This document shows positions 1-5,025 of a stretch of 5,091 bases of DNA, piece by piece; positions within the stretch are counted from its first letter, which is position 1, and the number at the start of each line of letters is the position of its first letter. Under the pieces are notes generated by a model, which worked only from the letters and a program-made list of their open reading frames with translations, did not search any database and had not been told where the DNA came from. Position numbers and translations under genes: made by a program. The stretch spans positions 1-5,091 of the forward strand of contig CABUXL010000096.1 in NCBI GenBank assembly GCA_902495525.1, written 5' to 3'. Source of the stretch: an uncultured Collinsella sp. (GTDB lineage Bacteria > Actinomycetota > Coriobacteriia > Coriobacteriales > Coriobacteriaceae).

Positions 1-909
1 GACCTCGGTCAGTTGCGTGCGGTCGACATGCGTGTAGACCTGCGTGGTCGAAATATCGGCATGGCCCAAAATCTCCTGCAGCACACGCAGGTCGGCACCG
101 CCCGCGAGCATGTGGGTGGCAAAGGAGTGGCGCAAGGTATGGGGATGGAGCCCCACCAGCCCCACCTGACGCCCATACCGCTCGCATATCGCATGCACGG
201 CCTGGCGCGACAGGCGACGTCCGTTCTTATTTAAAAAGACCGCCGAGGTCTCGGTTCCGCGGGCATGGGCCGCCAAGCGAGAACGTCCCTCAGTTACATA
301 GAGCATCAGAGCTCGCGCCGCGCTTCCCACCAGCGGGGACAGGCGTTCCTTTGAGCCCTTACCGCGAACGAGTACAAAGCCATCGTCAATATGGATATCG
401 CCCACATCGAGCCCCACCAACTCGCTCACACGCAAACCGCATCCGTAGAGCACTTCCAAGATGGCATGGTCGCGCAAGCCCATCTCGCCCTCGGGGAAGT
501 CTTGATCGAGCAGAGCCGAGACATCCTCCACCGATAGATACTCCGGCAAACGCTCAGCCTTTTTAGGCAGGCGCAACGCCGCCGTTGGATTTTGGGCTAC
601 AGCCCCATCGCGCACCAAAAAGGCATGCAGGCCCTTCACGGCCGCAAGCGCACGCTCCACCGAGGCATCGGAATAGCCCCCATCGCGACGGTCGGCAACA
701 AAGCCCTCCACGACCTGACGGGTCACCTCTTCAAAAGACACAATACCCGCCCGCTCCAGATAGGCGCAGTACGTCGTCAGGTCACGACGATAGGCCGCAA
801 TCGTGTTGCGCGCCAAACCCCGCTCGACCGCGAGGTAATCGAGATACTCCCCCGCCGCCACGGCGAGCGACGAGGGAGTAGCTTCGGTATGTTCCTTATT
901 CGCCGGCAC
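1..909 (-). CDS. xerD: Tyrosine site-specific recombinase, XerD type (3' end cut by window edge)
   Basis: XerC/XerD recombinases act at the dif site to resolve chromosome dimers during segregation. The open frame gives 303 residues. Residues about 16-105 form the SAM-like core-binding domain (GLARNTIAAYRRDL at 31-44). Residues about 120-303 form the catalytic domain with every active-site residue present: R160 in GCGLRVSEL, K184 in GKGSKER, H257 and R260 in HTLRHSF, H283 in LGHADISTT and the nucleophile Y292 in VYTHVD. The family is about 300 residues and usually ends some 19 residues after the tyrosine, so only about 8 are missing beyond the edge. The GTG start at 909 lies two bases after the pyrG stop with only a weak GGA ahead of it. 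No ATG is available in frame, so translation is probably coupled to pyrG. XerD rather than XerC is favoured by the pyrG neighbour; a phage-type integrase is less likely because the protein is short and canonical. Confidence 0.93.
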   Translation of the reverse strand, partial: MPANKEHTEATPSSLAVAAGEYLDYLAVERGLARNTIAAYRRDLTTYCAYLERAGIVSFEEVTRQVVEGFVADRRDGGYSDASVERALAAVKGLHAFLVRDGAVAQNPTAALRLPKKAERLPEYLSVEDVSALLDQDFPEGEMGLRDHAILEVLYGCGLRVSELVGLDVGDIHIDDGFVLVRGKGSKERLSPLVGSAARALMLYVTEGRSRLAAHARGTETSAVFLNKNGRRLSRQAVHAICERYGRQVGLVGLHPHTLRHSFATHMLAGGADLRVLQEILGHADISTTQVYTHVDRTQLTEV

Positions 910-911
910 CC

Positions 912-2573
912 TTAGTCCATAGCGAGGTTCATGGGCGTCACCTGCAGACGGTCGACACCCTCGTGCTGGCCGATCGAAGCGCGCACGAACTCGCGGAACA
1001 GCGGCTGCGGGTTGGTCGGGCGGCTCTTGAACTCGGGATGAGCCTGGGTTGCCACATACCACGGATGCACGTCGCGCGGCAGCTCGACCATCTCGACCAG
1101 GCGCTCGTCGGGCGACAGACCCGAGATAACCAAACCGGCGTCCTCGAGCTGGTCACGGAAGGCGTTGTTGAACTCAAAGCGGTGACGGTGACGCTCGTAG
1201 ACGAGCTCCTCGCCATATGCCTCGCGAGCAAGGGTATCGGCGGCGAGCTTGCACGGATAGGCGCCCAGGCGCATGGTGCCGCCCTTCTCGGTCACGTCCT
1301 CCTGCGAGCTCATCAGATCGATGACGCTAAACGGGCCGTCCGGATCGAACTCGGAGGAGCTGGCGCCGGCAAGGCCGACGACGTTGCGGGCGAACTCGCA
1401 CACGGCCACCTGCATACCCAGGCAAATGCCCAGATACGGAATCTTGTGCTCACGGGCAAACTCGGCCGCGAGGATCTTGCCCTCCAGGGCGCGCTTGCCA
1501 AAGCCGCCGGGGACCAGGATGCCCGAGGCGTCGCCCAAAACCTCGGAGACATTCTGCTCGTCGAGGCTCTCGCCGTCGACCAGCTGGACGTCCACATGGC
1601 GATCGTAGAAGACGCCCGCATGGTGCAGGGCCTCGATAACCGACAGGTACGCATCGGGCAGCTGCGTGTACTTACCCACGACGGCGATCTTCACCTTGTC
1701 GGCGTGATGGTTGGCGTGATTCTGTTTGCGCAGGAACTCGTTCCACTCGCTCATGTCGCGCTCACGCGGATCCAGACCCAGGCGTTCGCAAATGCGCAGG
1801 TCAAAGTCCTGCTCGGCAAGCAGCTGCGGAACATCGTAAATGCTCGCGCAGTCCTCGTTGGTAAAGACGCAATCGGTGTCGACGTCGCAGAAGCTTGCGA
1901 TCTTTCCGCGGATAGCGTCATCGATATGGTGGTCGGAGCGCAGCACGATGATATCGGGCTGGATGCCAAAGCTGCGGAGCTCCTTGACGGAATGCTGCGT
2001 GGGCTTGGTCTTGACCTCGTGGGCGGCGGCGATATAGGGAACGAGCGACACGTGGATGTAGCAGACGTTCTCGGGGCCGGCCTCCTTGCGGTACTGGCGG
2101 ATGGCCTCGACAAACGGCTGCGACTCGATGTCGCCGATCGTGCCGCCCAGCTCGGTGATGACTACATCGGAGCCGGTCTGCTCCTCGATGCGGCGGAACT
2201 TGTCCTTAATGGCATTGGTGACGTGAGGAATCACCTGCACGGTACCGCCCAAAAAGTCGCCGCGACGCTCGCGGGCGATCAAGCTCTTATAGATGGCGCC
2301 GGTCGTAAAGTTGGAATCGCGGGTCAGGTTCTCATCAATAAAGCGCTCGTAATGACCCAGGTCCAGGTCGGACTCGTAACCATCCTCGGTAACGAAGACC
2401 TCACCATGCTGGAAGGGGCTCATGGTACCGGGGTCGACGTTCAGATACGGGTCGGCCTTCTGCATCGTTACTTTGTAGCCACGCGACTTGAGCAGACGGC
2501 CCAGCGAGGCCGCGGTGATACCCTTGCCCAGGGACGAAACCACGCCACCGGTTACGAACACATGCTTGGTCAT
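912..2573 (-). CDS. pyrG: CTP synthase (glutamine-hydrolysing)
   Basis: Converts UTP to CTP using ATP and ammonia from glutamine, the last step of de novo pyrimidine nucleotide synthesis; cytosolic, and tetrameric when active in known relatives. The protein has 553 residues, close to the usual 530-560. The N-terminal synthetase domain (about 1-270) has the P-loop GGVVSSLGKG at 9-18 with K17, QKADPYLNVDPG at 38-49, the Mg-binding D71 in SDLDLGHYERF and E141 in ELGGTIGDIES. The C-terminal class I glutamine amidotransferase domain (about 293-535) has the oxyanion strip PGGFG at 355-359, nucleophile C384 in GICLGMQ, and the partners H512 and E514 in QAHPEFKSRP. Start ATG at 2573 has an AGG ribosome-binding site nine bases upstream. 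It is the first gene of a probable two-gene unit with xerD. It uses no TTA, CTA or TCA codon over nearly its whole length, which fits a well-expressed housekeeping gene. Confidence 0.98.
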   Translation of the reverse strand: MTKHVFVTGGVVSSLGKGITAASLGRLLKSRGYKVTMQKADPYLNVDPGTMSPFQHGEVFVTEDGYESDLDLGHYERFIDENLTRDSNFTTGAIYKSLIARERRGDFLGGTVQVIPHVTNAIKDKFRRIEEQTGSDVVITELGGTIGDIESQPFVEAIRQYRKEAGPENVCYIHVSLVPYIAAAHEVKTKPTQHSVKELRSFGIQPDIIVLRSDHHIDDAIRGKIASFCDVDTDCVFTNEDCASIYDVPQLLAEQDFDLRICERLGLDPRERDMSEWNEFLRKQNHANHHADKVKIAVVGKYTQLPDAYLSVIEALHHAGVFYDRHVDVQLVDGESLDEQNVSEVLGDASGILVPGGFGKRALEGKILAAEFAREHKIPYLGICLGMQVAVCEFARNVVGLAGASSSEFDPDGPFSVIDLMSSQEDVTEKGGTMRLGAYPCKLAADTLAREAYGEELVYERHRHRFEFNNAFRDQLEDAGLVISGLSPDERLVEMVELPRDVHPWYVATQAHPEFKSRPTNPQPLFREFVRASIGQHEGVDRLQVTPMNLAMD

Positions 2574-2591
2574 ATTGAGTTACCTGCGCTT

Positions 2592-2623
2592 CCCGTAGAA
2601 GTTGTTTATCCACATCTTACGGG
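2592..2623 (-). repeat. Inverted repeat in the pyrG leader
   Basis: CCCGTA at 2592-2597 and TACGGG at 2618-2623 form a perfect 6-bp dyad around a 20-base loop. If the predicted start of transcription is right, this would fold at the extreme 5' end of the pyrG mRNA, about seven bases from the ribosome-binding AGG. It could stabilise the transcript or influence initiation. No U-run follows it, so it is not a terminator. Confidence 0.4.
2606..2614 (+). promoter_or_regulatory. Perfect DnaA-box consensus (TTATCCACA) upstream of pyrG
   Basis: The nine bases match the consensus DnaA box TTATNCACA exactly, in the strict TTATCCACA form. The box lies 33 bases upstream of the pyrG ATG, inside the loop of the leader dyad, just downstream of the predicted transcription start. 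A single DnaA box can allow DnaA to modulate transcription, as known for some nucleotide-metabolism genes such as nrdAB in E. coli. There is no cluster of boxes or AT-rich stretch, so this is not an origin. The sequence match is certain; function is inference. Confidence 0.35.
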
Positions 2624-2693
2624 TCTTCATTGTAATACTCGCGCCGCGGACCGTTCGCAATTTTTCTCGCGTGCGATTGCATTTCTCAATCTT

Positions 2694-2727
2694 GAAACAA
2701 AACGCCGCCCGGTTTCCCAGGCGGCGT
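2694..2727 (-). terminator. Intrinsic terminator of the small winged-helix gene
   Basis: Read on the minus strand, ACGCCGCCTGG pairs with CCGGGCGGCGT in an 11-bp stem (one T-G wobble, otherwise perfect) closed by a GAAA tetraloop of the GNRA class, and is followed by TTTGTTT. It starts 24 bases after the stop of the 2752-3090 gene and separates it from the pyrG promoter, so pyrG is probably not read from the upstream gene. Confidence 0.9.
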
Positions 2728-2751
2728 CGCTGTGGCAAGGGTTACATGCTG

Positions 2752-3090
2752 CTATCGATCAGCAACCTCGTCCTCAAGCATTTCTTGAACGAGCATGCCG
2801 GTACGGACGCCCTCAAGATACCACTCGCCACGTTCGGTGAGGCAAATGCCATTTGCAAGCTGACCGCCGTCGTCGCTATAACGCGAGACGACATCAATCA
2901 TGCCTTCGGAATCCAAGCGATCGATTGCGGCGCGGACACGATACGGCGAAACCCCCACGCGCTCGGCAAGCGTTTTGCGCGAGAAACCATACGGCCCGCC
3001 ATTGTCTTCGGTTTGCTGGTCGATCTCCATCAACACCAGCACCTCGACACGCTTCATATCGTTGACACTCGCACGACCCTTGCCCGCCAT
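2752..3090 (-). CDS. Small winged-helix DNA-binding protein, function unknown
   Basis: A 112-residue protein that looks like a stand-alone transcription regulator; I cannot name the family. An N-terminal helix (MKRVEVLVLMEID, 12-24) leads to a helix-turn-helix at about 37-63, where TLAERVGV (40-47) and SPYRVRAAIDRL (48-59) read as the support and recognition helices. SEGMIDVVSRYS and the glycine-rich turn DDGGQLANG (73-81) suggest the beta wing, and LTERGEWYLEG (84-94) resembles the post-wing segment of MarR- and PadR-like proteins. The C-terminus is acidic (MLEDEVADR). No ligand-binding or metal-binding domain is visible. An 18-residue longer reading from a GTG at 3144 is open, but that start has no ribosome-binding site, while ATG 3090 has a near-perfect one. 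The gene has its own promoter region and terminator, so it is monocistronic. The dyad over its promoter suggests autoregulation; its targets cannot be seen here. Confidence 0.82.
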   Translation of the reverse strand: MAGKGRASVNDMKRVEVLVLMEIDQQTEDNGGPYGFSRKTLAERVGVSPYRVRAAIDRLDSEGMIDVVSRYSDDGGQLANGICLTERGEWYLEGVRTGMLVQEMLEDEVADR

Positions 3091-3095
3091 AGCAG

Positions 3096-3102
3096 CCTCC
3101 TC
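3096..3102 (-). promoter_or_regulatory. Ribosome-binding site GAGGAGG that fixes the regulator start
   Basis: GAGGAGG read on the minus strand lies five bases before ATG 3090. It is the strongest Shine-Dalgarno sequence in the window and decides for the 112-residue protein over the 130-residue reading from GTG 3144. Confidence 0.88.
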
Positions 3103-3192
3103 AAACCGAGCACGAGCATCTAACGCGCCGTGCGCGACCGACACACCTCACGATGGCAGGTAATATCCATCATGCGGCATCCCGCTAAGGAT

Positions 3193-3231
3193 GAAACAGT
3201 TACGGTTATTGTATACCGCTCAAATTGTTTC
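3193..3231 (-). promoter_or_regulatory. Nested dyad over the probable regulator promoter
   Basis: An outer inverted repeat, GAAACAGTT (3193-3201) against AATTGTTTC (3223-3231), pairs over nine bases with one G-T wobble. An inner repeat, CGGT (3203-3206) against ACCG (3215-3218), is nearly co-centred. Inside sits TATACAAT on the minus strand (3208-3215), a good -10 region; the matching -35 is weak (CTGCCT at 3233-3238). A promoter here would give a leader of about 110 bases before ATG 3090. A dyad overlapping a -10 box is the usual arrangement of a repressor operator, so autoregulation by the winged-helix protein is plausible but not shown. Confidence 0.5.
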
Positions 3232-3277
3232 TAGGCAGGTAAACAGCTATTTTTCGCCGAAATAGGCGCTTTATTGA

Positions 3278-3312
3278 TCAAAAAGCCGTACCGGGCGCTA
3301 ACCCGATACGGC
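3278..3312 (-). terminator. Intrinsic terminator of the DUF1846 gene
   Basis: On the minus strand GCCGTATCGGG pairs with CCCGGTACGGC (11 bp, one wobble) around the loop TTAGCG, followed directly by TTTTT. It begins 34 bases after the stop at 3347 and isolates the DUF1846 gene from the downstream regulator. A second, weaker hairpin (CGCC/GGCG, about 3255-3268) lies just beyond and may be a backup. Confidence 0.9.
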
Positions 3313-3346
3313 CAAAATGCAATGCAATTACCGCGGTGCTTCAAAC

Positions 3347-4828
3347 TTAGCGATGGAAGAAACCGCGGCGCTCAAACTTGGGCTCGCAGCACACGTTGAT
3401 ACCCAGTTTGCGCAGTACCGTCTCGTCCGTCGGCGAGATAATCACGCTAAAGAAGGCATCGCAACCGCGCAGCTGCTCCAGGCCCGAAAGGACGCGAGCG
3501 GCCGTCTCACTCGTGGCCGAGGTGATCGACAGCGCCATAAGCGTCTCGTCGGTGTGGAGGCGCGGGTTTTTGCTGCCCAGGAAATGCGTCTTGAGCTTGC
3601 TGATGGGCTCGATCGCCTCATCGCTGATAACCTCGAGCTCAAGGTCGACGCCCGAGACGTGCTTGAGGGCGTTCATAATGAGCGAACTTGCGGCGCCCAG
3701 GCGCGTGGAGGTCTTACCGGTCACCACGGAGCCATCGGGCATGACCATGGCACCCACGGGACCACCCGTCAGTTGCTCCCTGGTGAGGGCCGCCGAGCGC
3801 GCCGGTGAGTAGTTCTTATCGATGCCGGCTTTCTTCATAATAATCTTGAGACGGTCGACTTGCTCATCGCCCACGCCGGTACGGCGCACATTTTCGACCG
3901 CGGTAAAGTAGCGGCGGACAATCTCCATCTTGGAAGCGTCGCGGCAGGCATCGTCATCGGTGATGGCAAAGCCGACCATATTGACGCCCATGTCCGTAGG
4001 GCTCTGGTAGGGGCTCTTGCCCAGGATCTTTTCCATCAGGGCACGGACTACCGGGAAGGCCTCGACGTCGCGGTTGTAGTTGACCGTGGTCTTGTTGTAG
4101 GCCTCAAGGTGGAACGAATCGATGATATTGGCGTCGTCGAGGTCAGCCGTGGCGGCCTCGTAGGCAATATTGACCGGATGCGTCAGAGGAAGATTCCAGA
4201 CCGGGAAGGTCTCGAACTTGGCATAGCCGGCGGCGGTACCGTGCTTATGCTCGTGATACAGCTGCGAGAGGCAAGTAGCGAGCTTGCCCGAGCCGGGGCC
4301 GGGTGCCGTCACGACAACGAGCGGACGCGTGGTCTCGACAAACTCGTTCTTGCCGTAGCCATCGTCGGACACGATCAGATCGACATCGTGCGGATACCCC
4401 TCGATGGGATAGTGCAGCTTGGCGGGAATACCGAGCGCGTTCAAGCGGTTGCGGAACACATCGGCAGCAGGCTGGCCGGCGTACTGGGTGATGACCACAG
4501 CCGCGACGGCAAAGCCGTTGCCGCGGAACAGGTCAACCAGGCGCAGCACATCCTCGTCATAGGTAATGCCAAGGTCACCACGAGCCTTGTTTTTCTCGAT
4601 GTGGTTCGCGTTGATCGCGATGATAACCTCGACATCGTCGGCTATGCTCTTGAGCATGCGAAACTTGCTGTCCGGCTCAAAACCCGGCAGCACGCGGCTC
4701 GCGTGATAGTCGTCAAACAGCTTGCCGCCAAACTCCAAATACAGCTTGCCGCCAAACTGCGAGATGCGCTCCTTAATATGAGCGGCCTGCAGCTCGATAT
4801 ACTTCGCGTTGTCGAAACCCTGGCGCAT
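3347..4828 (-). CDS. DUF1846 / UPF0371 family protein
   Basis: A 493-residue cytosolic protein matching the length and strongly conserved N-terminus of the DUF1846 (UPF0371) family, widespread in Firmicutes and gut actinobacteria. To my knowledge its biochemical role is not established. The hallmark segment at 23-41 (SQFGGKLYLEFGGKLFDDY) holds two FGGKL copies eight residues apart. Further conserved-looking stretches are EKNKARGDLGITYDEDVLRLVDLF (78-101), YPIEGYPHDVDLIVSDDGYGKN (140-161) and VVVTAPGPGSGKLATCLSQLYHEHKHG (172-198); the last contains a glycine-rich GPGSGK loop that resembles a nucleotide-binding P-loop. No signal peptide or membrane segment is visible. A start eight residues upstream (ATG 4852) is open, but ATG 4828 has GGGAG six bases ahead and matches the family start (M-x-x-GFDNxKY), so I prefer it. 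The gene is a single unit with its own promoter and terminator. Confidence 0.93.
   Translation of the reverse strand: MRQGFDNAKYIELQAAHIKERISQFGGKLYLEFGGKLFDDYHASRVLPGFEPDSKFRMLKSIADDVEVIIAINANHIEKNKARGDLGITYDEDVLRLVDLFRGNGFAVAAVVITQYAGQPAADVFRNRLNALGIPAKLHYPIEGYPHDVDLIVSDDGYGKNEFVETTRPLVVVTAPGPGSGKLATCLSQLYHEHKHGTAAGYAKFETFPVWNLPLTHPVNIAYEAATADLDDANIIDSFHLEAYNKTTVNYNRDVEAFPVVRALMEKILGKSPYQSPTDMGVNMVGFAITDDDACRDASKMEIVRRYFTAVENVRRTGVGDEQVDRLKIIMKKAGIDKNYSPARSAALTREQLTGGPVGAMVMPDGSVVTGKTSTRLGAASSLIMNALKHVSGVDLELEVISDEAIEPISKLKTHFLGSKNPRLHTDETLMALSITSATSETAARVLSGLEQLRGCDAFFSVIISPTDETVLRKLGINVCCEPKFERRGFFHR
4717..4758 (-). repeat. 18-bp direct repeat, 24-bp period, inside the DUF1846 gene
   Basis: The plus-strand string ACAGCTTGCCGCCAAACT occurs at 4717-4734 and again at 4741-4758, exactly 24 bases (eight codons) apart. 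It encodes the two FGGKL copies of the family signature. Slippage between the copies would remove or add eight residues in frame. Confidence 0.95.
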
Positions 4829-4834
4829 GTATGG

Positions 4835-4839
4835 CTCCC
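4835..4839 (-). promoter_or_regulatory. Ribosome-binding site deciding the DUF1846 start
   Basis: GGGAG on the minus strand lies six bases before ATG 4828. The alternative ATG 4852 has no comparable site, supporting the shorter 493-residue protein. Confidence 0.65.
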
Positions 4840-4867
4840 GTCCCGTTTCCATTTAATGTCTTAGGCG

Positions 4868-4873
4868 ATTATA
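4868..4873 (-). promoter_or_regulatory. -10 box (TATAAT) of the DUF1846 promoter
   Basis: A perfect TATAAT reads on the minus strand 39 bases upstream of ATG 4828. Transcription would begin near 4860, which leaves only about eight bases before the alternative ATG at 4852 and a normal 32-base leader for ATG 4828. No good -35 sits at 16-18 bases; TTGGGC (4895-4900) is 21 bases away, so the promoter may depend on the -10 or on an activator. Confidence 0.65.
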
Positions 4874-4963
4874 ACGGAGCAGACCCTCCCCAACGCCCAA
4901 GCAATCAACTGGCACCAACCAAACACGCCATCGATAAGTTGCGGTGAAATAGTTCCCGTTTAA

Positions 4964-4977
4964 CCCCTCAAGAGGGG
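4964..4977. repeat. Short palindrome CCCCTC/GAGGGG next to the candidate IS end
   Basis: CCCCTC (4964-4969) and GAGGGG (4972-4977) are perfect complements separated by two bases; as RNA this would close with a CAAG tetraloop and five pairs. It directly precedes the candidate insertion-sequence end and could be the insertion target or part of a neighbouring terminator. No U-run follows on either strand. Confidence 0.5.
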
Positions 4978-4978
4978 G

Positions 4979-4998
4979 TGCGGACAGAAAGTTGGACC
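4979..4998 (+). mobile_element. Candidate left end (terminal inverted repeat) of an insertion sequence
   Basis: TGCGGACAGAAAGTTGGACC lies 28-47 bases upstream of the transposase-like start. It begins with TG and contains the GTTGGAC core that I recall from ends of IS150-like IS3-family elements. The right end and the target duplication lie outside the window, so the exact boundary is inference. Confidence 0.45.
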
Positions 4999-5015
4999 GC
5001 GGGGCGGTCCGGACT
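4990..5015 (+). promoter_or_regulatory. Hairpin touching the transposase ribosome-binding site
   Basis: GGACCGC (4994-5000) and GCGGTCC (5004-5010) form a perfect 7-bp stem with a GGG loop. Flanking AGTT/GACT extends it to about 11 bp with one bulged G, ending at 5015, the base directly before the GGAGG site at 5016-5020. In mRNA it could limit ribosome access. Known elements such as IS10 and IS50 use such structures to silence read-through transcripts, but that role is only inferred here. Confidence 0.5.
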
Positions 5016-5025
5016 GGAGGTTCGC

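Larger units (their letters stand above)
2574..2693 (-). promoter_or_regulatory. pyrG promoter/leader region
   Basis: About 120 bases lie between the upstream terminator and pyrG. The best promoter candidate is TTGCGA (2655-2660) and TATTAC (2632-2637) separated by 17 bases; each hexamer matches four of six consensus positions, and an overlapping TACAAT (2629-2634) is an alternative -10. Transcription would begin near 2624-2627, giving a leader of about 50 bases that opens with the inverted repeat CCCGTA/TACGGG and contains a DnaA-box sequence. I see no intrinsic terminator in this leader, so the attenuation known for pyrG in Bacillus is not visible here. The promoter call rests on weak hexamers. 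Confidence 0.4.

Noticed and set aside
1..909. Phage or genomic-island integrase
   Set aside because: Length, motif spacing and coupling to pyrG fit a housekeeping Xer recombinase; no attachment site or phage gene is nearby.
585..915. Two overlapping plus-strand frames of about 100 residues over xerD
   Set aside because: Their P/R/H-rich composition is typical of GC-rich shadow frames, and the minus strand carries a complete set of XerD catalytic residues.
2606..2614. Replication origin
   Set aside because: Only one DnaA box is present, with no cluster, AT-rich unwinding region or dnaA/dnaN genes nearby.
2574..2693. CTP-sensing attenuator of the Bacillus pyrG type
   Set aside because: I found no GGGC-type transcript start followed by a terminator hairpin in the leader; the only dyad lacks a U-run.
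963..2840. 625-residue open reading frame on the plus strand over pyrG
   Set aside because: It is the codon-for-codon antisense of pyrG, open because pyrG avoids TTA, CTA and TCA. The product is a run of L/V/D/A-rich segments without recognisable domains, and no ribosome-binding or promoter evidence supports it.
2602..3123. 173-residue plus-strand frame spanning the terminator and the regulator gene
   Set aside because: It crosses a strong minus-strand terminator and runs antisense to the regulator. It shows no domain and its start lies in the pyrG leader.
3860..4864. 334-residue plus-strand open reading frame over the DUF1846 gene
   Set aside because: Same codon-aligned antisense effect; the minus-strand frame matches a known family over its whole length.
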